This document shows positions 50,166 through 60,840 of a stretch of 64,000 bases of DNA, in pieces (the stretch's first letter is position 1; the number at the start of each line of letters is the position of its first letter). The stretch covers positions 613,786 to 677,785 of the forward strand of contig CM067572.1 in NCBI GenBank assembly GCA_034336665.1. Reading direction: 5' to 3'. The notes beneath the pieces were generated by a model. It was given only the letters and a program-made list of their open reading frames with translations, was not told where the DNA came from and made no database searches. This DNA is from Luscinia megarhynchos. Lineage: Eukaryota > Chordata > Aves > Passeriformes > Turdidae. The translations under genes were made by a program, and so were the position numbers.

Positions 50166-52471
50166 TTTAAAAAATCACCCTTTAACAAAGTTACTGCCTC
50201 GAGCACTAGAAGTGGGAAAGGCTCACACAGGGGCGGGGCTGGGGCAGCTCCTGCTTTGTTTGCCCAGGTGCTTGTCAGGTCTCTGCAGAGCCCTGCAGCC
50301 CGGAGTGGCACAGCCCGAGGTGTCTCCTTAGACCCGAGATCACCTCTGGAGCACATGCAGGTGGTTTGCAGCCCAGCTCTTTCTGATGCCTGCAGATGAG
50401 AGGCTGCAGGAGCTGTTCTTAGAGGTTTCCATGGCTGTTTGTTCTCCCTTATCTCAGGATTGCTCTGTCCAGCTCACAGCTCTGCTCGCCAGACGTCCAG
50501 GGCAGAATCTGCCTGGCAGAGGCAGGACTTGTCTTTTATACTCTAAATTACCTACTAGGGATTTACAAATGACCCCCAATACAAAACAATCTTGTTACAT
50601 GGTCCAGCTCTGTCCCCATCCAATCTGAAGTGCCAGCATGTCACCCAGCATGGATGGCACAGAGAAGAAGGAGGAAGAGGGATCCACACCCCAAATTCTC
50701 CATCTTGGCCACGTGTCCCTTATCACAAACATTCTAGAAATCTGCTAATTCTACATTCTAACAGTCTAATTTACACTCTATTTTTGCAGCTTGCATTTCT
50801 TCTCTCAATGTTGGTAAATTGTTCCAAGGAGCTGAATCCAGCCCCTGAGACACCTGGGTCTCATTCGAGGGTCTTTGGGGACCCTGCCAGGAGGGTCTTG
50901 AACCTCCCAGGGAAGCCAGAGGAACACTCTGGGCTCCCACACCAGAGCAGTGTCCTCATACCCTGAGACAGCCTCTTGTCTGCTCCAGCTCTTCCCAACT
51001 AGGTAAAGTATGTGGAAGGACCCTGCCCAGCCCAGCTGACCTGCTGGAACAAATAACTTTGTATGGCTCTCGTGCCAAGTTCTGTCAGAGCAACTTGCAA
51101 AGCATTTAAACTCTTTATTAACATTTACAAACCAGTTTATTCTCCATGGCAGTGATGCTGGGCAAGGCTTCTGCTTATTTTGGGCCCAACCCTGCCTCTC
51201 TGGAAGAAAGCCTTTTGCAAGGTCTTGGTCACCTTCAGTTGGATTTAAGGAATGAAATCAGTCCATGGCAAAGTTTGAAACCCACTAAAAAGCAGTGAGA
51301 TTGTTTTGTCTGTGGGGACTTGTTTCACTGATAAAATGAGTGTTCTCAGCCAGATTTGTGCACAGGCAGAGTGCCCTGGCCATGCAGCTGCATCAGGGGC
51401 CTTGGCAAAGCAGCACTTGCTCTGTCCATTCCTTTCTTCCCTTCCTTTTGAAACCAGAGTTCCTTTCTTTTGGGAATCTGGTTTTGGCTCAGTGTCTCTA
51501 CCCCCTTGTCTCTCTTTTCAGTCTTGCTAGAAGTGCTGTATGAATTCTCAGCCTCTCACTGCTCCTGACCTGCTGCTCTCCCAGCTGAAGGGCTTTTCTC
51601 TCCTGCAATATCCTCATTTACACACCCCCTCTCCTTTTGTCCTCCTCAGGACTGCACTTACCAGCTCTAGAATTTCAGCTCTGTTCTGTGTGGTAGGTCA
51701 GGAAATAAATCACAGTAAGGTGAAGGATGAAAAAAGGACTTAGATAATATCACAGAAATTATTTCCAAATGAGAAGAACACTGAAGTGACTGCTAGAAAA
51801 TCAGAGCTTGGATCTGACTGGAAAGGAGACAATTCAAGAAACTGAGCTTAGAGAAACCAGAGTTGAATTTTGGCACGTCCAACAGCAGAATAAATCCCAC
51901 TAATTAAAATGTATTTGAGCTAATTAGTAGGATCAGAGTTGAATTAGGAACACTTTTAATAGCTTGGAGAGGAAAGATAATAAGAGAAGTGCCAATTTTT
52001 AAAAATGTTTAGGAAAGGCTCAGGGGGATGGGGAAATGTGAGAGGCCTCTCACTGAGCAGACGAGGGAATTTGTTAAGCTCGGGGTTATTCAGGTGCAAT
52101 TAGGCCAAAGCAGCCCAAAGCTGGGCTTGGGGAAGGGAGCACTGAGGGTCCCTGGCAGGCCAGGCTCTGCAGACATCCATCCCTGCACAGTTTCACTGCA
52201 GGACTGCAGCCAAGCCCGGCCTGGGGAGCACAAATGGGAAACTGCAATTTGAGGGGGAAAGGCACATTCAGAGCTGCAGCTCTTAGAGAGAAACAGACAC
52301 CACCTTCCCTGCCTCACACTCCAGATTTCTTCACTTTCTGCTTCTGTTGCTATGGCATTCACAAAATTCCAGCATTTCAGTGCAGCAGAGGGGAAATCTG
52401 GCACATAACTGCAGGTTAATCAGCTCTTTGAAACTAAGTCAGGTTCAGCATTTGTAAAATCAGCCCAATTA
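50166..52471. other. Intergenic sequence, no supportable gene
   Basis: Mostly unique sequence, with GC-rich patches near 50215-50500 and 50820-50960 and AT-rich sequence near 51740-52010. No exon, RNA gene or repeat family is recognised. Confidence 0.65.
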
Positions 52472-52561
52472 CAGAATCACAAGACCAGTTAGGTTGGAGA
52501 AGTCCTCTAAGACCATGGAGTCCAACCTTTGACCAAGCTCTGCCTTGTCACCAGAACTGAG
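52472..52561 (-). mobile_element. CR1 LINE fragment, 3' end
   Basis: The segment reads ACAGAATCAC...TTAGGTTGGAGAAG...CTCTAAGACCATGGAGTCCAACC, followed by GCTCTGCCTTGTCACC. This matches the reverse complement of the 3' terminal region of chicken-repeat-1 (CR1) non-LTR retrotransposons, which are typical of bird genomes. The copy is truncated to about 90 bp and diverged, with no reverse-transcriptase frame. T- and A-rich runs follow at 52567-52640. It is the only clear CR1 copy I found in the window. Confidence 0.8.
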
Positions 52562-55500
52562 GTGACTTTTTTTTTTGAGGTGATTTTTTTTTATTTCTAT
52601 ATGGGCAGAACGTTCACACCTTAAAAAAAAAAACAAAAAAAACAACCCAGCAGCAACCAAGGGTAGGGAATGAGCAGCAGCTCTTTGGAGACCTGCCCCT
52701 GTCCCCTGTCCCTTGCTCAGGCATTTCTGACAGAACAAAGCAGAGCCAGCAATCCAGCCCTGAGCTGCTCACACTGTCCTGCAGCCTCCCAGCTCACTCG
52801 GGTTTCTAATGGCAACCACAAAAACTCTCCAGCTATGGCAAGCAGTGCCTCCATCCTTTTGTGAGGAGATGTTTGAAATCCTGCAAACTCTTTAAATAGC
52901 AACATCTTATGAAGTACAGCCATCAGATTAAAGGGCTTTTATCTACATTTTCTAGGCCTTTCTCTTAACTGTTCTCCTGTGGAAAGAATGGGCTTTGAGT
53001 TACTGAGAGGAAATTCACTCTCAGAATTTTAAAATGGAATGGTAAAACTCAAAAAAAGAATGTATATAACTAAACTGGAGGTGAAGACACACTTCCCAGT
53101 TTCACAATTCTCCTTTAATATTCAGATTCACTTCATATTCACTGAACAAAAATCAGAAATAGGTGTGACTTTTGGAAGGTTTTATAGCCTTTGACAGAAA
53201 GTACCTACTTTAATGTTAGACTGACCTAATCCTTCTGGGCCTGATTATCTACCTTGAAGCCTGTGGGAGTTTCACTGGTGGGAGATATAAACTGTGCTGG
53301 GAAATTAAGAGCAAAACCAAAGAAGGACATATAATTCAAGCAAGGTGGGAAATGTTTTCCACATCAAAATATGAAATACACACATAAAACACAGTTAACA
53401 TACTGAAATCTCAAACATTTCCTGTTGGAAAACTCCCAGTCAACTCTAAACGATGGAGCTGCCTCCTTCTCTCACAGAGGAGACAATCTCTGCAGCCACC
53501 TCTGAGGCAGTAAAGGAAGAGACATGATCAGGAAACAGTGCTGGTAAACTGGCTGGCAAACAAGTAATATCAGTCTAAATATCAGCAAATACAAAGTTGA
53601 TTTTACAATCCTAGACAAGAATTTGTATCCTCCACGACAAGAGTGGCAGAGGCAGCAGTACCTCAGTGCTCAGTTGTGTTTCTTGGGTACATTCTTTCTC
53701 ACTCTTTTTCCTTTCATCCCAGTTCAGCAGTAAAACAGCATCTTGTTTGAGCTTTGATGCTCCCTGGACACTACCAGGTCCTTTATTCCTGCAGTACAAT
53801 GAGATGTGGTTTTTCCCCTAAAAGCTTTTAGTTAACACTGCAAAGCTTTCTATTATTGCTGGGTGTTTTAGCAACAGCAAAAACCAATTTGGATGAAAAT
53901 AGGAATAATTAAATGTCTTCTGCCATCTTGGATTGATTTACAGTTAAAATCTGGCTGAGCAGTTCAGAGTAAAGTCTCTCACAGCCTGTGTAGAGTTGTA
54001 GAGAAAAGAGGGGGCAGGAGGTGGGAAGGCTGGACCCCTCCTGAGTGCTGTGCAGAGCTGGGGCACTGCCGGTGTTGCTGAGGAACCGTGCCCTCCTTGG
54101 GAAACTCCTGCTGCCTGCATTGCAAACAGGCTCCACTCCCTTGGTTTGTGTCCCTGCAAAAGCAGTGCAACAGTGACACAGGATCTCACCAGTGCTCCTC
54201 TGCCACACTGACACCTCGGCTTTTCTTTGCTGTGGTGACCCCTGTCACTCCTGTGCTTGGGAAGGGTTTTGTGGGACAGAGGGAGCCTTATCCCCCCTGC
54301 ATGCTAATTCTGGGACAGAGACTTGCTCTGAGCAGAGCAGGGCTGCCTCCTCTTCAGCTGCCTGTGAACAGGCCAGGGAAACAGAGGAGTTGCAGAAGAA
54401 TGTTATTTGTACTGCTGCTCCCCAGCTGGCACTTAGCACACATGGGACATGCAGACAAATCCTTTGGGATTGACCAGCAGCTGGGCACTTCTCCTGGAGC
54501 CACTGCAGCCCTGCCCTCCCTGGGAGGCACAGAGGGGACGGATGTGCTGGCAGTGCCCTGGAGAGGCTGGGGCAGCAGGGACGGGGCACTGCCACACAAC
54601 AGCCTCAGCCATCTCACCGTGACCTGCCTTTGCAGGAAGGCTTAATAACCACGTTTACATTTCTTTCTTCTCTCAAATTACAGAGCTGACTTTACTTTTC
54701 CTATGATGGCAATTTTATTGTAAGGTTTTTATTTCTCTTTTACTGTGCATGAAATGGAACACTGAGGTGGCTGTTCAGGAATCAAAACGATTCCTGTAAT
54801 TGCAGCACAGTGAATAAGTATGTGCAAGAGAATAATCTTGTAAAAGCTGATTACCTCGGTCATTAATAATTAGGATTTATGAGTTAAGTAATATGCTGCA
54901 ACTACATCTAATTCCTTGGCAATTTCATGTGGAAAGTTGAGAGATAATTTTAGAAATAATCCATTGGGAAATCCCAAGTGACAACTAAACCAGCATCTTA
55001 GGCTCTGCCTGTGGCTTCTCCCTTCAGCTCTGGCTGTTTGAAGCTGGAGTGGCAATTTGCAGTCTTGTCTCATTTGTGGACACACACATTTGTTCATTTT
55101 AATTTCTTTGTGTGTCGCTTAATTTGATTCTTAGCAAGATTTTTTGGTTTATTGGGATCTCCTGGCAGAAGAATTAATAATACATCTGAAGTTTAACTGC
55201 GTGTACACAAGGTTGTCTGGTCCTTATATTTTCCTCTATATTTTTTGATTGTTAAACAGATTTTAACTGTAGAAGAGCAGATAGCAAAATATGGGCATGT
55301 TGTAATTACTACTGAATGTAATAGAGCAGAAAGCCACCTTTATTTCAGGACTCTGTGCTGAAGCTCTCCCCTCCTGGGAGTGCAGGGACCCTTGGCTGGG
55401 CTGCTGGAGTGGGCAGAGCTCGTGTCCTGGCACACAAACGGGCATAGATTTTGTTTTGCTTTTAGAACCTAGTTTGATGTATGTTTAAGCTATATGTTGT

Positions 55501-55887
55501 CCCAAAGCCACAGCCAAGTTTCACCATTTTTACAGACACAGGTCTTTCAGGGTGATGTAGTTTGTCAGAACTGCCAGCAGATACACTGTCTACGTCCCAT
55601 TTTTTACACGAAGCCGTTCCTTTCCCATCGTTCTCCCCGCTCGCTGCCAGGCAGGAGGGCATTCCCGGCCAGGTGCCTCCGATGAACGGGCAGGTGCAGG
55701 GGCACAGCCCGGCGGTGGCACCACGGGGGCACCGTGTGTCAGGGAGCACTCAAAGCCCTTCCCGGCAGGACACCTGCGGTACCTGCCGCTGCTGGGACGG
55801 GAAGCGCTGCGCGTCCTGGCGGGGCTCTGCTCACCCAGCCCCTCCCTGACTGACTGCCGGGCACGGCGGGGCCCCGACACCTGCAAT
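52562..55887. other. Intergenic sequence leading to the ARHGEF26 promoter
   Basis: T-rich and A-rich runs occur at 52567-52640. The rest is unique, with AT-rich blocks (53000-53420, 54640-54920, 55080-55330). A perfect inverted repeat with 8-bp arms (CAGGAATC/GATTCCTG) lies at 54776-54796, and an X-box-like word GTTTCTAATGGCAAC at 52802-52816. GC content climbs from about 55600. No exon of another gene was recognised, and an antisense or bidirectional transcript from the CpG island cannot be excluded. Confidence 0.6.
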
Positions 55888-56222
55888 GGGCAGGGCAGGA
55901 GCGGGGCAGGAGCAGGGCAGGGCACGGAGTGGAGCAGGGCACGGGGCAGGAGCAGGGGCAGGGCACGGAGTGGAGCAGGGCACGGGGCAGGGCAGGAGCG
56001 GGGGCAGGGCACGGGGCAGGGCACGGAGTGGGGCAGGGCACGGAGTGGAGCAGGGCACGGGGCAGGAGCAGGGCAGGGCACGGGGCAGGGCAGGAGCGGG
56101 GCAGGAGCAGAGCAGGGCACGGAGTGGGGCAGGGCACGGAGTGGGGCAGGGCACGGGGCAGGAGCGGGGCACGGAGTGGAGCAGGAGCGAGGCAGGACAC
56201 AGAGCGGGGCAGGGCAGGAGCA
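55888..56222 (+). repeat. G-rich promoter-proximal minisatellite with G-quadruplex potential
   Basis: About 335 bp are built from modules of about 11-12 bp such as GGGCACGGAGT, GGAGCAGGGCAC and GGGGCAGGAGCA in irregular higher-order order. At 55984-56021 six runs of three or more G occur with loops of 2-7 bases, fitting a canonical intramolecular G-quadruplex on the + strand. The array ends about 230 bp before the ARHGEF26 start codon, so it is promoter, 5' UTR or both. Long open frames crossing it on both strands are composition artefacts. Confidence 0.93.
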
Positions 56223-56453
56223 GTTCCAGCCCAGCACAGGGGCTGTGCCGGCTGCGGAAGCGCCGCTCCGCCCGCCCCCAGCCGAGCGCAGGTGGGGCGG
56301 GAGCGGCACCGGGAGCGGGCGGTACGGGCGGGGCGCCTCTGCCCGGCCCTCCCCCGCCCGGCCCCGCTGGCTCCCGCGCCCGGCGCGGCTGTGGCGGCGG
56401 ACGAGCCGCGCTCCGCGCCCGCCTCCCTGGCGAGCGGCGCCGGGCGGGCGGCG
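56223..56453 (+). promoter_or_regulatory. ARHGEF26: Probable ARHGEF26 CpG-island promoter / 5' UTR
   Basis: This CpG-dense stretch has Sp1-type GC boxes (GGGGCGGG at 56294-56301, GGGCGGGGCG at 56326-56335, and CCGCCC words near 56268). No TATA box is evident. The start codon at 56454 follows in a good Kozak context (G at -3, G at +4). CpG density stays high through the end of exon 1 (about 57470), which fits a dispersed-initiation promoter. The exact start site and any noncoding first exon cannot be read from the sequence. Confidence 0.6.
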
Positions 56454-57458
56454 ATGGACGGGCAGCCCCCGCTGGGCCCCGCCGCGCCGCGCTGGGGGCG
56501 GCGAGCGACCCCCCGGCCGCAGCCCCTCGCCTGGAGCAAGCCGCGGCCGCAGTCGTACCAGAGCCCCAGCGGAGTGCTCGTCACCGACTTCCCCGTGGAG
56601 GACAGGTGCGCCGCGCCCGTGACCCGGCCCGCCGGCACCGGCAGCCCCGCCGCGGCATCGGCGTCCGGCGGCACCGGCAGCCCCACCATGGCATCGGCGT
56701 CCAACGGCACCGGCAGCCCCACCGCGGCTTCGGCGTCCGGCAGCACCGGCGGCCCCGCCGCGGCATCGGCGTCCGGCAGCACCACCGGCAGCCCCACCGC
56801 GGCTTCGGCGTCCAATGGCACCGGCAGCCCCACCGCGGCATCGGCGTCCGGCAGCACCGGCGGCCCCGCCGCGGCTTCGGCGTCCAACGGCACCGTGCGG
56901 CCGCCGCGCTCCCCCGCGCCGTCCCCGCAGCTCGCCCTGGCTCCGGACGGCCCCGTCGGTTCCACCGCCAACGGCACCGTGTCCCCGGCGGGCAGCGGGC
57001 AGAGCCGCCGGCCGCGGCCGCCCGGCAGCGCGGGGCTGGCCCCGCAGCAGGAGCGGATCGTGTTCGGAGCCAGCGCCGCGGCCGCGCCGTGCCCCCGCGC
57101 TGCCGAGCCCCCCGAGGGGCCGGGGGGACCCGCCGGGAGCGGCCGGGCGGGCTCGCAGCAGCTGATCCCCCGCAGCCTGGCCGAGAGCCGGCCCCAGGGC
57201 CAGCAGCGCGGCCTCAGGGCCCGCAGCCTGGTGGAGACCCCGCGGCTGGCGCTGGGCAGCGACCCCGAGGACGAGCCCGAGGCCGGGCCGGGCGCGCTGC
57301 GGCGCGGGCTGCGCTCCACCTCCTACCGCCGGGCCGTGGTGAGCGGCGTGGAGCTGGACGGCTCCGCCGACTGCAAGAAGAAAAACAGAATGTCCCAGCC
57401 CATCCTGAAGGCGGTGGTTGAAGATAAAGAGAAGTTCTCCAGCCTGGGGAGGATAAAG
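56454..57458 (+). CDS. ARHGEF26: ARHGEF26 (SGEF) coding exon 1: N-terminal regulatory region
   Basis: Exon 1 encodes residues 1-335 of SGEF. The protein is a Dbl-family exchange factor that loads RhoG with GTP and acts in membrane ruffling, macropinocytosis and leukocyte docking. I chose the ATG at 56454 because it gives MDG and leads in frame to the family motif SKPRPQSYQSPSGVL (residues 28-42), then TDFPVED (44-50). Further SGEF-like blocks are QQLIPRSL (235-242), LRRGLRSTSYRRAVVSG (282-298) and KKKNRMSQPILK (308-319), followed by EDKEKFSSLGRIK. The exon ends at AAG before GTGAGG, phase 0. Residues 60-147 are a lineage-type repeat (separate entry). The rest is Pro/Ala/Arg-rich and probably disordered. 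No frameshift is seen. Human SGEF is about 871 residues and its DH-PH-SH3 part is off-window. Confidence 0.93.
56631..56894 (+). repeat. ARHGEF26: In-frame coding minisatellite in ARHGEF26, 36-bp unit, seven copies
   Basis: Seven tandem units encode 12-residue repeats of the type NGTGSPTAASAS or GSTGGPAAASAS (residues 60-144), followed by a partial NGT (145-147). The fifth unit has one extra codon (13 residues). The DNA units are about 36 bp with very few differences, and two unit types (N-G-T-G-S-P and G-S-T-G-G-P) alternate, which suggests recent dimer-wise expansion. All changes are whole-codon or substitutional, so the frame is kept. The segment is predicted to be disordered, with many Ser/Thr-Pro or Ser-Ala sites. 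As far as I remember, mammalian SGEF lacks an equivalent array at this point. Confidence 0.93.
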
Positions 57459-58794
57459 GTGAGGTGTGCTGACGGGTGAAGGTGTTGGCTCTGTGGGAGC
57501 GTCGCCTGCTGATTCTGCGTTTTCCATAAATGCTGGGAGTTTTCAGTTTGCTTTTTAGCTAACACGAAACTTTTCATAGTTGCTGTGAGTTTTAAAAGTG
57601 TTGTTTTCCAAGTGAAGTGTTGGAGATGGCAGGCTCTGTTAAAATCCAGGAGGTTCAGAGCCTTTCCTGACAGATTCTCCAGCTTTCACAGCCGAACCAC
57701 GGGCTTAAAACCTGTGACCCAGAAAGGAGTAAACAGGAAAAAAGGGACACTGCCTTAATAAAGTCTGCATGCTCGATTAGAGACAGAAAAATGAACTTCC
57801 TCCCTCGCTTCTTTATCTGAGATAAAGTATTTTTAAAATTCATGGAGTGATTTTTAAACTGATAGAAATCACTTCAGGTATCTGAACTTTAATGCCTGAA
57901 AGTAAAAGGAGCATGCCTGGTTTTAAATCCTGGTTGTAATCCCTTAGGTGCCATAGTAGACTTACATTGAATGTTGATGTCTTAAATTATAAAGACATAC
58001 TGATAGTGTTCTTTTACTTAGCGTAGTGTAATATTGTATTTCCTTATTTTAGATATAACTTGTTACTGTATGAAATGTATTCATAGATTGCTGTGTAGTA
58101 AAGTACACCAGGCCAAGAGCTGTAGCTTTTAAAATAAGTATCAGCTTTATGGCAGTTTTCAGCCAATTTCAAATGATGGTTGTAGATGCTTCTGTGAAAA
58201 CACTGCAAGCAGTGAAATAGAAATGGATGAGATTGTGAACAGCTGCAGTGGGGTGGGCTGGTTTGGTAGTAGACTTAAAACAGTTCTGTCTAAGATAGGA
58301 GGACATGACACTGTCCTGTCCTTACAGAGTTCTCTGCAAGTAGTGTTTTATGAAATAGACTCTTGGGCCCTGCGACTGTTGCAGCAGAACAGCTGTTTCA
58401 TTTCAGAGGTTGTTGTGCTCTCGGGAGGCTCCTTTCCAAAGTGCTCAGAGTGGGTTTGTGTGCAGAGTGGAAGGGCAGCCTCTGAGTGCTGCACTCTGCA
58501 GAGAGCCCTGGGACAGAGGCTGGGTTCTGAGTTCACTGAGCCCCTCTCCAGCCAGCATAGCATGCCTTTAAAACGCAGGGAAAATGCATCTAAACAAGGC
58601 ATGAGAGAAATGAAACTGGAGGAGCTTTTCACTTTCTCTGGTGACACAATTGTTTTTACTGAACTCTTGTCCAACATCTGAACTTACAGATTAGGGCCTG
58701 TTGATTTGGTGCCCAGGTCTTGAATAAAACAGACCTTCTTGTTACTGTGATTATTTTGCATTCTCCTTCTCTAACATATCTCTCTTATCTGCAG
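57459..58794 (+). other. ARHGEF26: ARHGEF26 intron (after coding exon 1)
   Basis: The intron is about 1.3 kb, with donor GTGAGG directly after the exon and acceptor CTCTTATCTGCAG behind a long pyrimidine-rich tract. It interrupts the frame in phase 0. The interior is AT-rich and unique, with no repeat family or nested gene recognised. Confidence 0.85.
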
Positions 58795-58831
58795 AAGATA
58801 CTGAAAGGACAAGGGACGTTCGATGGGGAAG
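58795..58831 (+). CDS. ARHGEF26: ARHGEF26 coding exon 2 (37-bp microexon-like)
   Basis: This short exon encodes KILKGQGTFDGE (residues 336-347) plus the first base of a split Glu codon (348). KGQGTFDGE is conserved in SGEF. The acceptor is GCAG at 58791-58794 and the donor GTGAGC begins at 58832, leaving phase 1. The join with exon 1 reads LGRIK-KILKG. From memory human SGEF has one more Lys here, so a small acceptor shift or one-codon difference is possible. At 37 bp it is close to the size range of alternatively spliced microexons. Confidence 0.88.
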
Positions 58832-60694
58832 GTGAGCCCTGTTCTGACCTGACTTGCTAATAAGTCCCACGGGAAATGAACTTCAGCATCCTTTTGCACA
58901 CTTCCTTTGGATGGAGTCAAAGACTCAGTGCCTTGTTTTTCAGTTACGTGGCTGGGATGTGGGACTATAATTTTGGCACTAGACATACCTTAGAGATATT
59001 TTAAAGACTGTGAAGTAAGTGGCAGACTAAAAAGGTGTCAAGGGAATTTTTTCCACTTAAGCTCCTGTCCCTCCCAAAAAGTGAGGCTGTGTTTGCCTGA
59101 GCCCTGACAGTTCTGTGAATTCCATAGGGCTCCTCCAGGTCGGACTGCACAGGTGTAGACATTTGATTGTTATGGGTTTGGGCCATCCCTGCAGCTCACA
59201 CCTGGGTCCTTACTCTGCCTGGGAGGTTCCACAGCTGTTTCTGCTTTCTCATCAGCTGAGGCTGCTGGGCTGAACCCTTGGGCTCTGTAAATATTTTCTT
59301 TTCTTGCTACCTAGGCTTCAAGTTTAAGTGTCAGAAAAACAGTCTGTGGAACTGTATTTTTGTGCTGCTCATTAATTCAGAGTTTTGCCAAGTTTGCTGC
59401 TTTTCCCAATATTTTAACAAGAAAAATATCTGTGATGAGTCCACAGAAGTTCTGTTACAATAACTGCTGCTCTCTTGGCTCTTCTCTGCTTAATTCCTCT
59501 TTGAGGTCATCTCAGCTGCTGTGTCACCTTCTTCTTGTTTCTGCTTTCAAAGCTTCCCACTGTGTTCTCTTTCTATCATCCCCTTTCCTACTCTTTGTTT
59601 TTATCTCTTCTCAGACTGTCTCCTGGTGATTTTTAGATTCTCTTCCAATGGCTCCCTTCTGTCTTGGATGATCCCAGCTAATGACTGTCTCTGTAATGCC
59701 CCTCACAATTCAGTTGCTGTAAGAGTTTCCTCTGATGGAAGTGTATAAACCCTACAGACCCTTCCCAAAGAGCTGTTGCAAATACCACACCTGGCCTGGC
59801 ACTGGGGCTGTGGGTCTGAGCAGGTGGGACAGACCCACCCAGCCAGGTGTGGGGCTGCAGGAGCTGGGGCCCTGCCTGGAGCAGCCAAACTTCCACTTCA
59901 GGTCCCTTTTCTCTTGTAGGGGGGATTGGATGTTATCCAAAGCCTGGCCCAGCTGAAAGCACCTTTCAAAGCCTGCCTGCTTAATGGCTTCACTTGTCTG
60001 TGGGTTTTTGTGGTGTTGAGTTTCTGCCCTTGCTCTCTGCTGTTGCCAGGGCTGTGTGGCCAGGGAGGTTGGGAGCAGCAGGAGTGCTCCACGCCTGAGC
60101 TCCTTCCCACTGATAGTGGAATTAATGATGGCACAACTCAAATACACAATGAGTTAATTTGGTCTTAAGGTTCATAGGTCTCGTGCTTACTCAGGCAGGC
60201 TTCTAACTTTCTATCAGGAATAGTTCTGACCTCAGATCTCTGAAGTTGGGAAACAGTGAAATGTGAAGACAGTACTTAGAGTTGATAGAGGAAAGGCTTG
60301 GTGTGGGCTGTGTGCTTTTCCTGGACATGAAGACAGTGGGACCTGCAGATCAGTGACTGCTCCACTGACACACAATCCCATTTTCTAATTGCTGGTTAAT
60401 TACAGAGCTGGGTGCAGCAAACCAAGGAAGAAAAATTTGTTTGCTATTTTTTTTCTTGACAAAGGCCACATCTGTTCTTTAATTCGGTCTGGGAGGATCT
60501 TTGGCTACAGTGATCCATTGTCACTGTACTGCACCATTGTCCAGCCCAAATCAGTTGCTATCTTTGTCTCGTGGAGTGTGAGCAGCACAGTGACACTTTG
60601 GCTTCTTTCATTGTTTAAATGTTACTTCAAATTTTTATGACAGCAACTAAACTAACTTTCTAGCAATGACTGACATACTGTTGTTTTTTGACAG
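58832..60694 (+). other. ARHGEF26: ARHGEF26 intron (after coding exon 2)
   Basis: The intron is about 1.9 kb, with donor GTGAGC and acceptor TTGTTTTTTGACAG, phase 1. Unique sequence without a recognised repeat family. Pyrimidine-rich sequence at about 59460-59640 is unremarkable. Open frames inside on both strands are short and unsupported. Confidence 0.85.
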
Positions 60695-60840
60695 AAAATG
60701 CTGTATTATATCAGAACTATAAGGAAAAAGCTCTGGACATAGATTCAGATGAGGAGTCTGAGCCCCAAGAGCAGAAGGTGGATGACAAGGTTGTTTTTCA
60801 TTATAAGCCCCTGAGGTCGACGTGGAGCCAGCTCTCTGTG
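60695..60840 (+). CDS. ARHGEF26: ARHGEF26 coding exon 3: acidic conserved segment
   Basis: The exon completes Glu348 and encodes residues 349-396: NAVLYQNYKEKAL, the acidic DIDSDEESEP (362-371), then KPLRSTWSQLSV. These blocks are highly conserved in SGEF and sit just N-terminal to the DH domain. S365 in a run of Asp/Glu is a classic casein-kinase-2 type context (inference). The acceptor is GACAG before AAAATG and the donor is GTGAGT at 60841, phase 0. No disruption is seen. Confidence 0.92.

Noticed and set aside
56706..56894. N-G-T sequons in the ARHGEF26 repeat as glycosylation sites
   Set aside because: SGEF is a cytoplasmic protein without a signal peptide, so N-linked glycosylation is not expected.
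55590..57527. Minus-strand open frame of 645 codons, and a second of 526 codons, opposite ARHGEF26 exon 1
   Set aside because: They are antisense readings of a GC-rich exon and the G-rich array. The composition is extremely biased, no domain is recognisable, and the opposite strand has a clear conserved gene.
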